A stretch of 64,000 nt of DNA from JABAAE01 sp905480545 (GTDB lineage: Bacteria; Planctomycetota; Planctomycetia; Pirellulales; Pirellulaceae): the NCBI GenBank assembly GCA_943788025.1, contig CALSOR010000002.1, positions 310,001 to 374,000 of the forward strand. The letters run 5' to 3'. Position 1 is the first letter of the stretch. Each line of letters opens with the position of its first letter. This document shows positions 1 through 9,844 of this stretch, one piece after another. The notes under the pieces were generated by a model. It saw nothing but the letters and a program-made list of their open reading frames with translations. It made no database searches and was not told the DNA's origin. A program made the translations under genes and the position numbers.

Positions 1-1427
1 AACCGGAGGCACAGGCATCCGATCCGTCGATTCTTTTTGCTGGCATTGGTGTGACGGATATTTCGCCGCCGCTCGCCTTTCCCATGGCAGGCTACTATCA
101 CGAACGCTTGTCGGATGGGACTGCAGATCCGCTCAAGGCTAAGGCGATCGTCTTTCGCCAGGGAAAGAAATTCGCGGCAATTGTGGTTTGCGATTTGATC
201 GGGATTTCCACCGATCTATCCCACGAGATCCGAAAAAGCGCATTCCAAAAAACGGGAATTCCGATGGATAACATTGTGGTTGCTGCGACTCATACCCACA
301 CTGCACCCGACTACATGCGAGAACTTTGGTGGAATCTCGGGGGCCAGCGGCAGGACCCAGCTCGTGCCAAATATGTACGCCGTTTGATCGATGGTCCGGT
401 TGAGGCCATCGTGGCCGCAGTTTCGGACCTGCAACCAAGTAGCCTCGCTTCCGGTTCGGCGACGCAAAAGACTCCGGTTGCATTCAATCGTCGATTCGTG
501 ATGCGTGATGGAACGGTGAAAACATGGCAAAAGTTCAGCAATCCAAATGTCGTGCGCACTGCTGGCCCCATCGACCCGGAAATCGGCTTGCTTGCGATTC
601 GCGATTGGAAGACCAAAAAAACGCGAGGAATCATCAGCAACTTTGCCCTTCACCTGGATACAGTTGGCGGTACAAAGTGGAGCGCCGACTATCCACACTT
701 TATCAGCGAAACCATCAAAAAAGCGGTTGGGACGGACACCGTTTCAGTTTTTGCGACCGGATGCTGCGGCGACATCAACCACTCGGATCCGGACAACGCC
801 GCGCGAAACAAAGCTGATTTCATTGGGAACTCCATTGGAGATTCGATTGTTGGAGAGCTGAAAGACTTGACGACGCTCAAACAAACAGACTTGGTCGTGA
901 AATCAATGATTGTGAAACTTCCGCTGCGAGAAGTGACCACGGAAGATGTCGAGAAAGCGATAGAAGTGATTACTGCAGCCAATAATAAAGAAAAAGTTGA
1001 CTTCTTCGAACATGTCACGGCGCATATAAAATTGACGCTTGATCGGCTTCGAAACCGCAAACCGATTGCCAAAGCGAATGAGCTTCTAAGATCGGGGATC
1101 AGCCGAAAGCTTGCGGGCGTTGGTGAAGAACTACCAGTTCAAATCACTGCGATCACGCTGGGACAAGATGTTGCCATCGTTTGCCTTCCCGGCGAAGTCT
1201 TCGTTGAATTGGGACTGGCCATCAAGCGAGCTTCACCGTTCAAAACGACGATCGTCATCGAACTCTCCAACGCTGGCGAAACAGCATACATTCCGAATCG
1301 GATAGCCTATGCCGGCGGCGGTTACGAGGTGACCAACTCGACATTGAAGCCTGGTGGCGGAGAAATATTAGTCGAATCCGCACTGACCCTTTTACAACAA
1401 GCCGTCGCCGCCCGAGGCAGCAAGTGA
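1..1427 (+). CDS. Neutral/alkaline ceramidase-like protein, 5' end cut off by the window edge
   Basis: The reading frame is open from base 3 to the stop at 1427. The GTG at 51 is probably not the true start, because the residues before it (ILFAGIGVTDISPP) already form the conserved opening strand of this family, so the gene begins left of the window. Homology is to the N-terminal domain of neutral/alkaline non-lysosomal ceramidases, zinc amidases that hydrolyse the N-acyl bond of sphingolipids. Visible hallmarks are THTHTAP (the metal-binding histidine pair), FALHLDTVGG and FATGCCGDIN. Planctomycetes carry many such proteins of unknown substrate, so ceramidase is a family label, not a proven activity. 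A signal peptide, if present, lies outside the window. Confidence 0.8.
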   Translation, partial: PEAQASDPSILFAGIGVTDISPPLAFPMAGYYHERLSDGTADPLKAKAIVFRQGKKFAAIVVCDLIGISTDLSHEIRKSAFQKTGIPMDNIVVAATHTHTAPDYMRELWWNLGGQRQDPARAKYVRRLIDGPVEAIVAAVSDLQPSSLASGSATQKTPVAFNRRFVMRDGTVKTWQKFSNPNVVRTAGPIDPEIGLLAIRDWKTKKTRGIISNFALHLDTVGGTKWSADYPHFISETIKKAVGTDTVSVFATGCCGDINHSDPDNAARNKADFIGNSIGDSIVGELKDLTTLKQTDLVVKSMIVKLPLREVTTEDVEKAIEVITAANNKEKVDFFEHVTAHIKLTLDRLRNRKPIAKANELLRSGISRKLAGVGEELPVQITAITLGQDVAIVCLPGEVFVELGLAIKRASPFKTTIVIELSNAGETAYIPNRIAYAGGGYEVTNSTLKPGGGEILVESALTLLQQAVAARGSK

Positions 1428-1654
1428 TTAATAACCCATTTGTTTCTTTGAAGAGAAAAATCGAACACGCGAGTGGTTTGTCAATGCTGAACTAACCGGT
1501 AACTACGCTCGCCAGAGCTTGGAATTCCACCGTCTGGCGACCTTCGCTAAATTCCAATTTAGATTCGACATACTAGGACGAAATCGAAAAAGCTACATCG
1601 ATGCCTTAATCGCAACAGACCAAATTGCCTTCCACACGCCCCGCAACGCTGTCC

Positions 1655-1981
1655 CTAATCAAATGCAGATTTGCTGCTGGTGGCGCGGAGAATGGGTAAC
1701 ACTTGTTCATCGACAGAGCCTCCCGATACCGAATTGAAGCGTTGAACGCTTCCATCGCGAGGGCCAAAATGAATCCCATAGTGATTGGAAGAAAGCCCAG
1801 TGAAGTCGTGACTCCCGTGCGCTTTCAGTGGTGATGTCACATATGTCGTCTCAGGTGCTACACGAAGCGGCACATCAACAAATTGGGCTCGAATCGCAAG
1901 CATCAACAAAATGGTGCCAAGCAGGATGCTTCCAATCAGCCAGTACCGAAGTTTTATTTTCTTCAAAGAATTCACGGGCAA
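1655..1981 (-). pseudogene. N-terminal remnant of a planctomycete single-pass membrane protein
   Basis: A 108-codon frame starts with MPVNSLKKIKLRYWLIG, has one membrane helix, then APETTYVTSPLKAHGSHDF. That segment resembles the N-terminus of long planctomycete hypothetical proteins (TM helix followed by PETTYVTxPL and a D-[FY] stretch), as I remember them. After HDF the expected conserved continuation is missing, and the frame runs into unrelated-looking sequence and a stop, while other frames of the same strand give short open stretches. I read it as a decayed gene in the gap between 1428 and the BNR gene at 2117. I see nothing else in 1428-1654. A genuine small membrane protein is the alternative. 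Confidence 0.4.
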
Positions 1982-2116
1982 GTGATTAATGCTCTTTTAT
2001 TTCTTGGATTATTGATCGCAATGTGCATATATTTGCGGCAACCGAATGTATCATCATTGAATGTCCCTTCGCATCGATTTTCTATTCATTCGCACGGCAG
2101 CAACAACTTGAACTTG

Positions 2117-4822
2117 ATGACAAAACGCATTCTTCTATTCGCCTTTACCGCAGGATTATTGCCCGGTCTATTGCTCGCGCAGCAACCAACAGCAAAAGAG
2201 TTAACGAATTCCCAGCCGCAATCACCGCTTGTTGATTCATTCAATAAATATCAACAGTTAAAAAATAAGTCGCTGTTCGGAGCAGAATGGATTAGCGTCG
2301 GGCCGGTCGTCAATTCGGCGAGGGTCGAATCGGTGCAACTTGATCCAACCCATCCGGGAACGATGTACGTTGCGTTCGGATCAGGCAATCTGTGGAAGAC
2401 AACCAACAACGGATTGACTTGGAAACCCCTATTTGAAAATCAAGCGTCGCATGGAATCGGCGACATTGCATTGGCTCCGTCAAACCCAAATGTGATTTAT
2501 CTTGGAACGGGCGAGAGTTTAAAAAAAGCTCGTAACTTTACGATACCGGGCACAGGTGTTTACCGCTCGGATGACGGCGGCGAGAACTGGCGACATTTGG
2601 GTTTATCCGATTCTTGGCATATTGGCGAAATCGCCGTCCACCCGACCAATCCCGATATGGCCTTGGTTGCAGTGCTGGGGCACTTTTGGTCGGCGAACGA
2701 AAATCGTGGATTGTATCGAACGGAAGATGGTGGAAAAAGTTGGCAGCGCGTTTTGCATCTGGACAACAAGACCGGTGCGAACGATGTCGTTTGGAGCCAC
2801 TCTGATCCAAACGTTGTTTACGCATCGATGTGGGAAAATCATCCCGGAGTTTGTGGTGCCAACAGTTCAGTGCATCGCAGTTCAGACGGTGGGGCGACGT
2901 GGGAGAAATGTGAAAACGGTTTTCCATCGGGGGATCAGATCGGTCGAATCGGCTTGGCGGTATCGTATTCGGACGCAAATAAAGTCTACGCATTGGTCGA
3001 CAACCGCGAGTTTTCCGAAAGTGCCGCGGCGCAGGTCTATCAAAGTATTGACGGCGGTAAAAGCTGGAATCGAACTCACAAGGAAGATCTGCAATTCCTT
3101 TCGCGAATCGGCTGGTACTTTGCCGACATCTACGTCAATCCGAAAAACGACGAAGAGATTTTTGCACTGGGTGTTCGTGTCGCGCACAGTGTCGACGGTG
3201 GCAAGACATTTGAACTGATCAGCGGTAACGTTTCACACATCAACCCCAGCGCTGCTGCCGGATTGCACCTTGATCATTGTGAGATGTGGATCAACCTGAC
3301 CAATCCGAAACACCTCGTATTGGGAAATGATGGAGGGCTCTACCAAAGTTACGACAAAGGAAAAAGCTGGCTGCATTTGAACAACTTGCCGACCGGCGAG
3401 TTCTACGACATTGCGATCGACCAAGGCACACCTTACAAAATCTATGCGGGTGCCCAAGACGACGCGACCGTTTTCGGACCAGCAACCGAATTCAATCCAA
3501 GTCAGCCGGACCCTTGGCGGTACCTGTGGATTGATCCATGGAATGGCGGCGATGGATGCGTTTCGCAAGTCGACCCCAACGATCCGAACACGGTTTACTT
3601 CAGTGCCCAAGAAGGCGCATTTCGTCGCAAGAACATGTCGACCAATCGCTCAAAGCCAATTCGGCCTCGGTTTGCAAAAGAGTTTATCGCGGAAAATCCA
3701 AACGCCAAGTTAAACTTTAATTTTGTCGCCCCGATGATCATCTCGCCGCATGATTCGAAGACGCTGTACTTGGGCGGCAACTATATTTTCAAAAGTAAAA
3801 ACCGCGGAGACGATTGGTCAGTGATCAGTCCGAACGTCGGCATTTCTAAAGATGAAAAACGGCAATCAATTGCGGCGGCTACGATCGCTGAATCGCCGCG
3901 TGTTGCAGGATTGATTTATGCCGGAACGGACAAAGGAGCGGTTTGGGTTTCCGAAGATGCTGGCCAGAATTGGACGGAGCGAACGGGGAACCTTCCGATT
4001 GGTTACGTGCGAAGTATCTTTCCGTCGAAACATCATGACTCGCGAGCTTATTTAGCAATGTCCGGTTTGAATTACGATGACTTTCAAACCTATTTATATT
4101 GCACGGAAGATCGAGGTAAGACGTGGAATCCAATTGCCAGCAATCTGTCCAACGAACCGGCGAACGTTATTTGCGAAGACCCAATTCATCAAAACGTTTT
4201 GTACGCGGGTCTTTTTCGCGGCGTTTACATTTCGATCGACCGTGGCAAGTCCTGGTCAATACTAGGAAAGAATTTACCAGCGTGCAGCGTTGCTGATTTT
4301 GAAATTCACAATGGCGAAAAGGAGTTAATCATCGCGACCCACGGACGAGGGATTTACAAAACGGACCTGACACCCATCCATGATACGATTGGGCAAAAGC
4401 TCTTTGACAAAGAGGTTGATCACTTCTTTCAAATCCCAATTGCAAAACGCCCCTATTTAAGCGACACAAATCCCAGCTTGAACTTTCGCAAATCCGAGAG
4501 GACAACATTTTCTTTTTGGCTGAAAAAAGCGAGCAAAGTAAAAATGTCCGTATTCGCGGCGAATGAGAAACCAAAATCGGATGCCGCATCAAACCACTCT
4601 CCAAAGCCAATAGTTTCTTTTGATATAGACGGCAAAAAGGGATTGAATCAATTTCGCTGGGATTTGATGACCCAACAGACCAAAAGCCCGGCACCTTATT
4701 TTGTCAACTACAAAAGTTATTTGGGTGTTGGCGAATATCGAATCCAAATCGCCGGCGGGAATGATGTTAAGTTGACAGGGCAGCTTTCGGTCGTCGATTC
4801 CGCGAAACCGAATTTGCCATAG
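2117..4822 (+). CDS. Secreted BNR-repeat (sortilin/VPS10-like) beta-propeller protein
   Basis: The frame is open from 1883, but the ATG at 2117 opens a good signal peptide (MTKRILLFAFTAGLLPGLLL, then AQQ), so the product is about 901 residues. About ten BNR/Asp-box motifs are visible along the chain, including SDDGGENW, TEDGGKSW, SSDGGATW, SIDGGKSW, SVDGGKTF, SEDAGQNW, TEDRGKTW and SIDRGKSW. They indicate one or two seven- to ten-bladed propellers of the xyloglucanase/sortilin type. The last 150 residues look like a small beta domain. Planctomycetes often annotate these as WD40/YVTN/BNR-like proteins. The substrate or ligand is unknown, and catalysis is not shown. The gene stands alone, divergent from the remnant upstream. 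Confidence 0.8.
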   Translation: MTKRILLFAFTAGLLPGLLLAQQPTAKELTNSQPQSPLVDSFNKYQQLKNKSLFGAEWISVGPVVNSARVESVQLDPTHPGTMYVAFGSGNLWKTTNNGLTWKPLFENQASHGIGDIALAPSNPNVIYLGTGESLKKARNFTIPGTGVYRSDDGGENWRHLGLSDSWHIGEIAVHPTNPDMALVAVLGHFWSANENRGLYRTEDGGKSWQRVLHLDNKTGANDVVWSHSDPNVVYASMWENHPGVCGANSSVHRSSDGGATWEKCENGFPSGDQIGRIGLAVSYSDANKVYALVDNREFSESAAAQVYQSIDGGKSWNRTHKEDLQFLSRIGWYFADIYVNPKNDEEIFALGVRVAHSVDGGKTFELISGNVSHINPSAAAGLHLDHCEMWINLTNPKHLVLGNDGGLYQSYDKGKSWLHLNNLPTGEFYDIAIDQGTPYKIYAGAQDDATVFGPATEFNPSQPDPWRYLWIDPWNGGDGCVSQVDPNDPNTVYFSAQEGAFRRKNMSTNRSKPIRPRFAKEFIAENPNAKLNFNFVAPMIISPHDSKTLYLGGNYIFKSKNRGDDWSVISPNVGISKDEKRQSIAAATIAESPRVAGLIYAGTDKGAVWVSEDAGQNWTERTGNLPIGYVRSIFPSKHHDSRAYLAMSGLNYDDFQTYLYCTEDRGKTWNPIASNLSNEPANVICEDPIHQNVLYAGLFRGVYISIDRGKSWSILGKNLPACSVADFEIHNGEKELIIATHGRGIYKTDLTPIHDTIGQKLFDKEVDHFFQIPIAKRPYLSDTNPSLNFRKSERTTFSFWLKKASKVKMSVFAANEKPKSDAASNHSPKPIVSFDIDGKKGLNQFRWDLMTQQTKSPAPYFVNYKSYLGVGEYRIQIAGGNDVKLTGQLSVVDSAKPNLP

Positions 4823-4963
4823 CCTGCTCCGCTGAACCGCATTACTTGGTAAAATGTTGTCAGACTGATCGGGTTCCATTCTGAATCCGTCTCACAAATA
4901 AATCCCCCAAACTAACTTGCTCCAGATCACCTGCACTCTCTAACAAGGTAAAAGAAATTCGTT

Positions 4964-5686
4964 ATGGGAAGAAGTTTCGAAAATCGGAAGCTGTCGATCC
5001 TCAAGACCTCTGGCCAAAAATCCAAGCTTTATTCAAAGTACGGAAAGTTGCTTTATGTCACGGCAAAAAACGGTGTTCCCGATCCCGAAGCTAATCCAGC
5101 GCTGCGGACTTTAATTGACAAGGCAAAACGTGAAAACGTTCCCAGTCACGTGATCGATAAAGCACTGGAAAAAGCAAATGGCGTCGGCGGTGAAGACTAT
5201 GTTGCGGCCCGTTATGAAGGATTCGGACCGGGTGGTTGCTCGGTGATTGTTGATTGCTTGACGGACAACAACAACCGCACGATTACGGACGTGCGAATCT
5301 GCTTTACCAAGGTCGGTGCGAAGCTTGGGCCGACCGGATCGGTTTCTCATCAGTTTGATCACCTTGCTGTTTTTTCTTTCAAAGGAGACAACGAAGATCA
5401 GATTTTAGAAGCGATGATGGAAGCTGAAGTTGACGTCGACGACATCCAAATCAAAGACGGTCAAGCGACGTTGTTTGCTCCGGCTGGCGAATTTTACAAA
5501 GCCAAAATGGCTCTGGCCGCCGCTTTTCCAGAAACTGTATTAGAAGTTCAGGAAATCAGTTTCATTCCTCAAACCACAACCGAGATCAGCGCCGACGACC
5601 TGCCCACATTTGAACGATTTATTGAATTGCTGAACGACAACGAAGATGTCCAAGACATCTACCATAACGCGACGTTACCGGGATAG
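4964..5686 (+). CDS. YebC/PmpR family protein, YeeN-type (DUF28)
   Basis: The 240-residue product matches the full length of the YebC/TACO1 family. YebC-type proteins act as transcriptional regulators, and recent work ties members to helping ribosomes through proline stretches. The N-terminus MGRSFENRKLSILKTSGQKS differs from the usual MAGHSKWANI start. Together with KLYSKYGKLLYVTAKNG and VPSHVIDKALEKANG it places the protein nearer the E. coli YeeN branch. The family core RYEGFGPGGCSVIVDCLTDN and NRTITDVR is intact, as is the C-terminal DVQDIYHN. Planctomycete genomes usually carry a RuvC-linked YebC elsewhere, so this may be a paralogue. No partner genes are adjacent. Confidence 0.9.
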   Translation: MGRSFENRKLSILKTSGQKSKLYSKYGKLLYVTAKNGVPDPEANPALRTLIDKAKRENVPSHVIDKALEKANGVGGEDYVAARYEGFGPGGCSVIVDCLTDNNNRTITDVRICFTKVGAKLGPTGSVSHQFDHLAVFSFKGDNEDQILEAMMEAEVDVDDIQIKDGQATLFAPAGEFYKAKMALAAAFPETVLEVQEISFIPQTTTEISADDLPTFERFIELLNDNEDVQDIYHNATLPG

Positions 5687-5875
5687 TCCTCCGTTGATCT
5701 GTCATTAAACGTTAATCTCCAATTGCTTTTCAGGCCGCAATCCGCAACGCTTCTCTATTACCCCGAAATTATCTAAAAATCCGAAAAAGTTCGCGAATCG
5801 GAGTCTATACGCTTGAATTCTGATGTGCGAAACTATGATCTTTTCAAAAATAGCTTTCAACTTCGAGTATTCAGC

Positions 5876-5880
5876 AGGAG
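5876..5880 (+). promoter_or_regulatory. Shine-Dalgarno AGGAG fixing the start at 5888
   Basis: AGGAG lies 7 bases before the ATG at 5888. It favours this ATG over the in-frame ATG at 5813, which has no such site. Confidence 0.7.
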
Positions 5881-5887
5881 AAAAATT

Positions 5888-6889
5888 ATGTCGCGATTGG
5901 TCACTCTCTTTACCGGCCAATGGGCAGATTTACCCATCGAGCAAATGGCTCAGATGACAAAGGGTTTCGGCTACGACGGAATCGAGCTGGCTTGCTGGGG
6001 CGATCATTTTGAAGTCGACAAAGCGATCAGTGACGATTCTTACTGCCAACAGAAGCGTGATCTTTTGGAAAAGAATGGCCTTGAGTGTCACGCAATCAGT
6101 GCACACCTAGTGGGACAAGCTGTCCTAGACAACATCGACGAACGCCACCAAGCGATCTTGCCGCCATATATTTGGGGAGACGGTGATCCAGCAGGCGTTA
6201 ACGAACGAGCGATTGAAGAATTGAAGAATACGGCGCGAGCGGCCCAGAAATTCGGCGTTAATGTCGTCAATGGATTCACCGGATCAAGCATCTGGCATTT
6301 GTTGTATTCATTCCCGCCCGTTTCGCCAGCCATGATCGATGCGGGATTTGATTTACTCGCCGAGCGATTCAATCCGATCCTCGATGTTTTTGCGGAATGT
6401 GGTGTGAAGTTCGCACTGGAAGTTCATCCAACTGAAATCGCGTTTGACATTTACACCGCTGAGCGAGCACTTGAAGCTCTGGGGCATCGTGAAGAATTCG
6501 GTTTTAACTTTGACCCAAGCCACCTCATATGGCAGGGTGTAGATCCCGTTGAATTCATTCGTGCGTTTCCGGATCGCATTTACCATTGTCACATCAAAGA
6601 CGCGATTCAGACTCTAAACGGAAAGTCTGGAATTCTCTCGAGCCACTTGAACTTTGGCGATTCGCGTCGCGGTTGGGATTTCCGTTCGCCTGGGCGTGGT
6701 GGAGTGAACTTTGAAGAGATCATTCGTGCGTTGAATGATATCGATTACCAGGGACCACTTTCGATAGAGTGGGAAGATTCTGGGATGGATCGCGAATTTG
6801 GCGCAACCGAAGCCTGTAACTTCACCAAACAATTGGACTTCTCACCAAGTGGCCGTGCATTTGATGCCGCATTTGATGAAGGCAATTGA
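5888..6889 (+). CDS. Sugar phosphate isomerase/epimerase-like TIM barrel (AP endonuclease 2 superfamily)
   Basis: The 333-residue protein is a xylose-isomerase-like TIM barrel. The four expected metal ligands are visible: E178 in ALEVHPTE, D209 in FDPSHL, H235 in YHCHIKD and E294 in SIEWEDSG. It begins MSRLVTLFTGQWADL, without a signal peptide, so it should be cytoplasmic. Family members isomerise or epimerise sugars or inositol derivatives. In planctomycetes they usually work in inositol or uncommon sugar catabolism, often beside Gfo/Idh/MocA dehydrogenases, but none is adjacent here. The exact substrate cannot be told. Confidence 0.85.
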   Translation: MSRLVTLFTGQWADLPIEQMAQMTKGFGYDGIELACWGDHFEVDKAISDDSYCQQKRDLLEKNGLECHAISAHLVGQAVLDNIDERHQAILPPYIWGDGDPAGVNERAIEELKNTARAAQKFGVNVVNGFTGSSIWHLLYSFPPVSPAMIDAGFDLLAERFNPILDVFAECGVKFALEVHPTEIAFDIYTAERALEALGHREEFGFNFDPSHLIWQGVDPVEFIRAFPDRIYHCHIKDAIQTLNGKSGILSSHLNFGDSRRGWDFRSPGRGGVNFEEIIRALNDIDYQGPLSIEWEDSGMDREFGATEACNFTKQLDFSPSGRAFDAAFDEGN

Positions 6890-7147
6890 ACAAAACACTT
6901 TGAATATAACGCAAGTGAAATACCCTCATATGGACTCGGTTTCGACCGTTTTTGTGTGAGGTTTTTTTGTTGTAGGATTTTGCGGGTGACTGGGTCATTG
7001 CGTCTTTTGCAATTGTGGCAACCTACCGCTGCCCCTTTCTAAAAGGGCCGCGAAAAGATACTACCGATACCGGTCACAACCCGCGAATTTAAAACTCAAA
7101 TAGCGCAACAGCCACATCGCACCCGGTTTTTGGGCAGAAAGTAAAAC

Positions 7148-8119
7148 ATGAAGGTCGCTATTGCACAAATCGCTCCAGTCATCCTGAATCGGGATGCTAC
7201 GTTGGCGAAAGTAGTCACTTCGATCCACGATGCCGCGGATCAAGGATGCAAGCTTGTGACGTTTGGAGAAACCCTGGTACCCGCTTATCCGTTTTGGTTA
7301 TGTCGTTCGGATGCAGCCCGTTTTGAGGCGCAAGACCAAAAAGAAATTCATGCGGAATATCTTCGTCAAGCCGTAAAAATCCCGATGCCTGGAATTGAAC
7401 GATCGGCTAACGACAACCACCTTGCAGATGTATGCGAAGCGGCGCGAGAACGGCGGATTTCCGTGATGTTAGGCGTTGCGGAAAAAGCCGTCGATCGCGC
7501 GGAGCACACGATTTACTGTTCAAGAGTTTTTATCTCTGGAGAAGAAAAGACTGCTGGCAAGATTCTTTCCGTTCATAGAAAGTTGATGCCGACTTACGAG
7601 GAAAGACTAGCGTGGGGCATTGGCGACGGAGCCGGCTTGCAAACCCATCCGGTTGATCAATTTGTTGTCGGCGGTTTGAATTGCTGGGAGAACTGGCTAC
7701 CACTTGCTCGGGCGTCTTTGTATGGGCAGGGAGAAACTCTTCACGTCATGTTGTGGCCTGGTTGTTTGCGGCTAACCAACGAAATCACTCGATTCGTTGC
7801 AAAGGAAGGCCGGATGTTCGTCATTTCGGCAAGCGGACTGATTCGTAACGAAGACATTCCCATTGACGTTCCGCATCGCGGTACAATGCTTGATGAAAAT
7901 GGAATTTATGATGGTGGCTCGTGCATTGCAGGGCCTGATGGAAACTGGATTATTGAGCCAGTATTAAATCGAGAAGAATTGATCGTTGCCGATTTGGACT
8001 CAAACAGAGTTCTGGAAGAGCGTCAAAACATGGACGTAAGTGGACATTATTCACGCCCGGATATTTTAGAATTGCATGTCAATCGAAAACGACAATCGGT
8101 GGTAGTTTTCGATGATTAA
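7148..8119 (+). CDS. Nitrilase-type carbon-nitrogen hydrolase
   Basis: The 323-residue length is usual for nitrilases. The Glu-Lys-Cys triad is present: E41 in FGETLVPAYP, K145 in HRKLMPTYEERL and C179 in GGLNCWENWLPLAR. The CWEN sequence after the nucleophile is typical of branch 1 (true nitrilases, which convert nitriles to acids and ammonia) rather than amidases or carbamoylases. GLVP-type and WGIGDG segments also fit. It has no signal peptide and should be cytoplasmic. It ends 10 bases from the convergent glycosyltransferase gene. The natural nitrile is unknown. Confidence 0.85.
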   Translation: MKVAIAQIAPVILNRDATLAKVVTSIHDAADQGCKLVTFGETLVPAYPFWLCRSDAARFEAQDQKEIHAEYLRQAVKIPMPGIERSANDNHLADVCEAARERRISVMLGVAEKAVDRAEHTIYCSRVFISGEEKTAGKILSVHRKLMPTYEERLAWGIGDGAGLQTHPVDQFVVGGLNCWENWLPLARASLYGQGETLHVMLWPGCLRLTNEITRFVAKEGRMFVISASGLIRNEDIPIDVPHRGTMLDENGIYDGGSCIAGPDGNWIIEPVLNREELIVADLDSNRVLEERQNMDVSGHYSRPDILELHVNRKRQSVVVFDD

Positions 8120-8128
8120 GGCTTAACC

Positions 8129-9844
8129 TCATTCGAGCGTTTTGACGGCAAGTATCCGCTTTAGGTTCATTCTCACCTTTGTGTCGCGCGGCTCCAATTC
8201 GGTTGCAATTCGAAAATGCAGAATAGCAAGGTCTTTTCGTTGGGTTTCCCGATACAAAACGCCAAGGTTATTATGAACAAGATGGCTTTTGGGGAGCAGT
8301 TCTTTTGCTTCGTTTAAAAATTCTTCTGCGTGACTAAAATCGTTACGGATCAGGGCTTGCACTCCGTAGTTGCTGAGTGTTATCCCACGCCCAACGTTGG
8401 GAGAAGTGATTTCAAAGTTGCAAATTGCAAACAAAAATGCGATCGCAACCGATGAACTGACGATGGATTTCCAGTTCCCAGTTCGAATTTCCTCTTCCAG
8501 GAACAGAATTGCTGGTGCGGCAAAAATAATAAAAACCGGAACCAATGGATATCGGTATCGACCGAAAACAAAAAATGCGACCACCGTTAAGGCAAACGCA
8601 CCCGAGATTAAATAGAGCAACCACAACGATTGCCATTTTCGCCTCGTGACAACTAGTCCCAAAATGGCCAACGGCACAAGCGTACCAAAATGAAAAACAA
8701 CATTGGTCACACGTAAAACCGGCGACCAATCAGCCACCGTGTATTGATCTTCCGTATCAATGATTTCCATCGCGTTAAACGTCATGGCAGCTTTCATTCC
8801 GATCAACCCAAGCCAACTCAGCGGTTCGCTCTTGATGTAGGAGACTGATTTAGAAAGAAAGTGTTGTGAAACCTGCTTTGGAGAAAGCGAATGACCGGCT
8901 TCGGCTTCCGCCAACCGGATCGCATCCTGCTGTTCGTATTTCGCGTCGCCACGTCCCGGCACGAGCGGTTGGTAGGTCCCATTGGCGTTGGCGTTATTCC
9001 CGATGAAAAAATTCGGCCCCAATTGGGAAGTTGTTAGATGAAGATGTCCGCCAATCGTGTAGTTTCGAAGCACAACCGGCCCCAATGTCAAACACAAGCC
9101 CATCCCCATCGCCGCCATCCAGACGAATCGATTCACAGGCAGAATCTGCGTGAAGGTTCTTGATTGCAATCCTATCCTTTTCGAGTTGCCGAGAACAATC
9201 CAACAACCAAGAATAGGAATGAGCACCAACGCATTCTCCCGCGTCAAGCAAAGCGCCCCAGTTGCGATTCCGACTCCAAGCCAATAGCTCGGGTTCCTTG
9301 AGCGGAGCGACTGCGTAAAAAGAAACAAAAGCAAGCTGAGAAAGAACAAATCCAAGATGCTCTTTTGGATTAAACTTTCGAGAAAAATCGAAGGGGCGTA
9401 AAACGCCAATATCAAACCGGCCAGCATTCCTGACCGCTTCCCAAACAAATTGCCCGCTGCCTTCATGATAAGGACGCATGAAATGGCACCAAACAACGCC
9501 TGAACGCGGCGCACCGTCAGAATATCGTCACCAATAAATTTGTAGATAACGCCCAGAAAATAGGGGTAGAGAGGAGCCTGATAAAAGACCCCTTCGCCCA
9601 TCCAACTGCCGGCAGCAAGAGTTTTAGCCCATTGATCATACCTGGCTGCATCGCCAATTTTATACTGGAAGATAGGTGACGCTTTGAGCGCGAGAATGTG
9701 CACCATTCTGGTGAGAAGGGCAGCACAAAAAACGACACCGTATTGCGGCAGCGAGTAGCGGCATTCGCCAGCACAATCTTGCGCATCGAGATGCGAAGGC
9801 AAGGTGGCTGACGATTCTTCGGATTGTACGGACTGATCGGTCAT
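8129..9844 (-). CDS. GT39/ArnT-like polyprenyl-phosphate glycosyltransferase with C-terminal TPRs
   Basis: The 571-residue integral membrane protein has roughly ten hydrophobic helices between residues 30 and 470. Loop 1 contains IGDAARYDQWAK, in the position of the acidic catalytic motif of GT-C enzymes, followed by QAPLYPYFLGVIYKFIG, typical of family 39/83 dolichyl- or undecaprenyl-phosphate-sugar transferases. Residues about 500-565 form TPR-like helices (HAEEFLNEAKELLP, HNNLGVLYRETQRKDLAI). Such proteins transfer a lipid-linked sugar to proteins or lipids on the outer face of the membrane. The acceptor is unknown. Its promoter should lie in the gap to 10222, which contains a 20-bp palindrome. 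Confidence 0.8.
   Translation of the reverse strand: MTDQSVQSEESSATLPSHLDAQDCAGECRYSLPQYGVVFCAALLTRMVHILALKASPIFQYKIGDAARYDQWAKTLAAGSWMGEGVFYQAPLYPYFLGVIYKFIGDDILTVRRVQALFGAISCVLIMKAAGNLFGKRSGMLAGLILAFYAPSIFLESLIQKSILDLFFLSLLLFLFTQSLRSRNPSYWLGVGIATGALCLTRENALVLIPILGCWIVLGNSKRIGLQSRTFTQILPVNRFVWMAAMGMGLCLTLGPVVLRNYTIGGHLHLTTSQLGPNFFIGNNANANGTYQPLVPGRGDAKYEQQDAIRLAEAEAGHSLSPKQVSQHFLSKSVSYIKSEPLSWLGLIGMKAAMTFNAMEIIDTEDQYTVADWSPVLRVTNVVFHFGTLVPLAILGLVVTRRKWQSLWLLYLISGAFALTVVAFFVFGRYRYPLVPVFIIFAAPAILFLEEEIRTGNWKSIVSSSVAIAFLFAICNFEITSPNVGRGITLSNYGVQALIRNDFSHAEEFLNEAKELLPKSHLVHNNLGVLYRETQRKDLAILHFRIATELEPRDTKVRMNLKRILAVKTLE

Noticed and set aside
2556..3218. Plus-strand ORF of 220 codons inside the BNR gene
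   Set aside because: It overlaps the BNR frame in another frame of the same strand and lacks any recognisable domain.
7032..7049. Hairpin GCCCCTTT-CTA-AAAGGGC between the isomerase and nitrilase genes
   Set aside because: The stem is imperfect, there is no following T run, and it lies 140 bp past the gene end, so it is not supported as a terminator.
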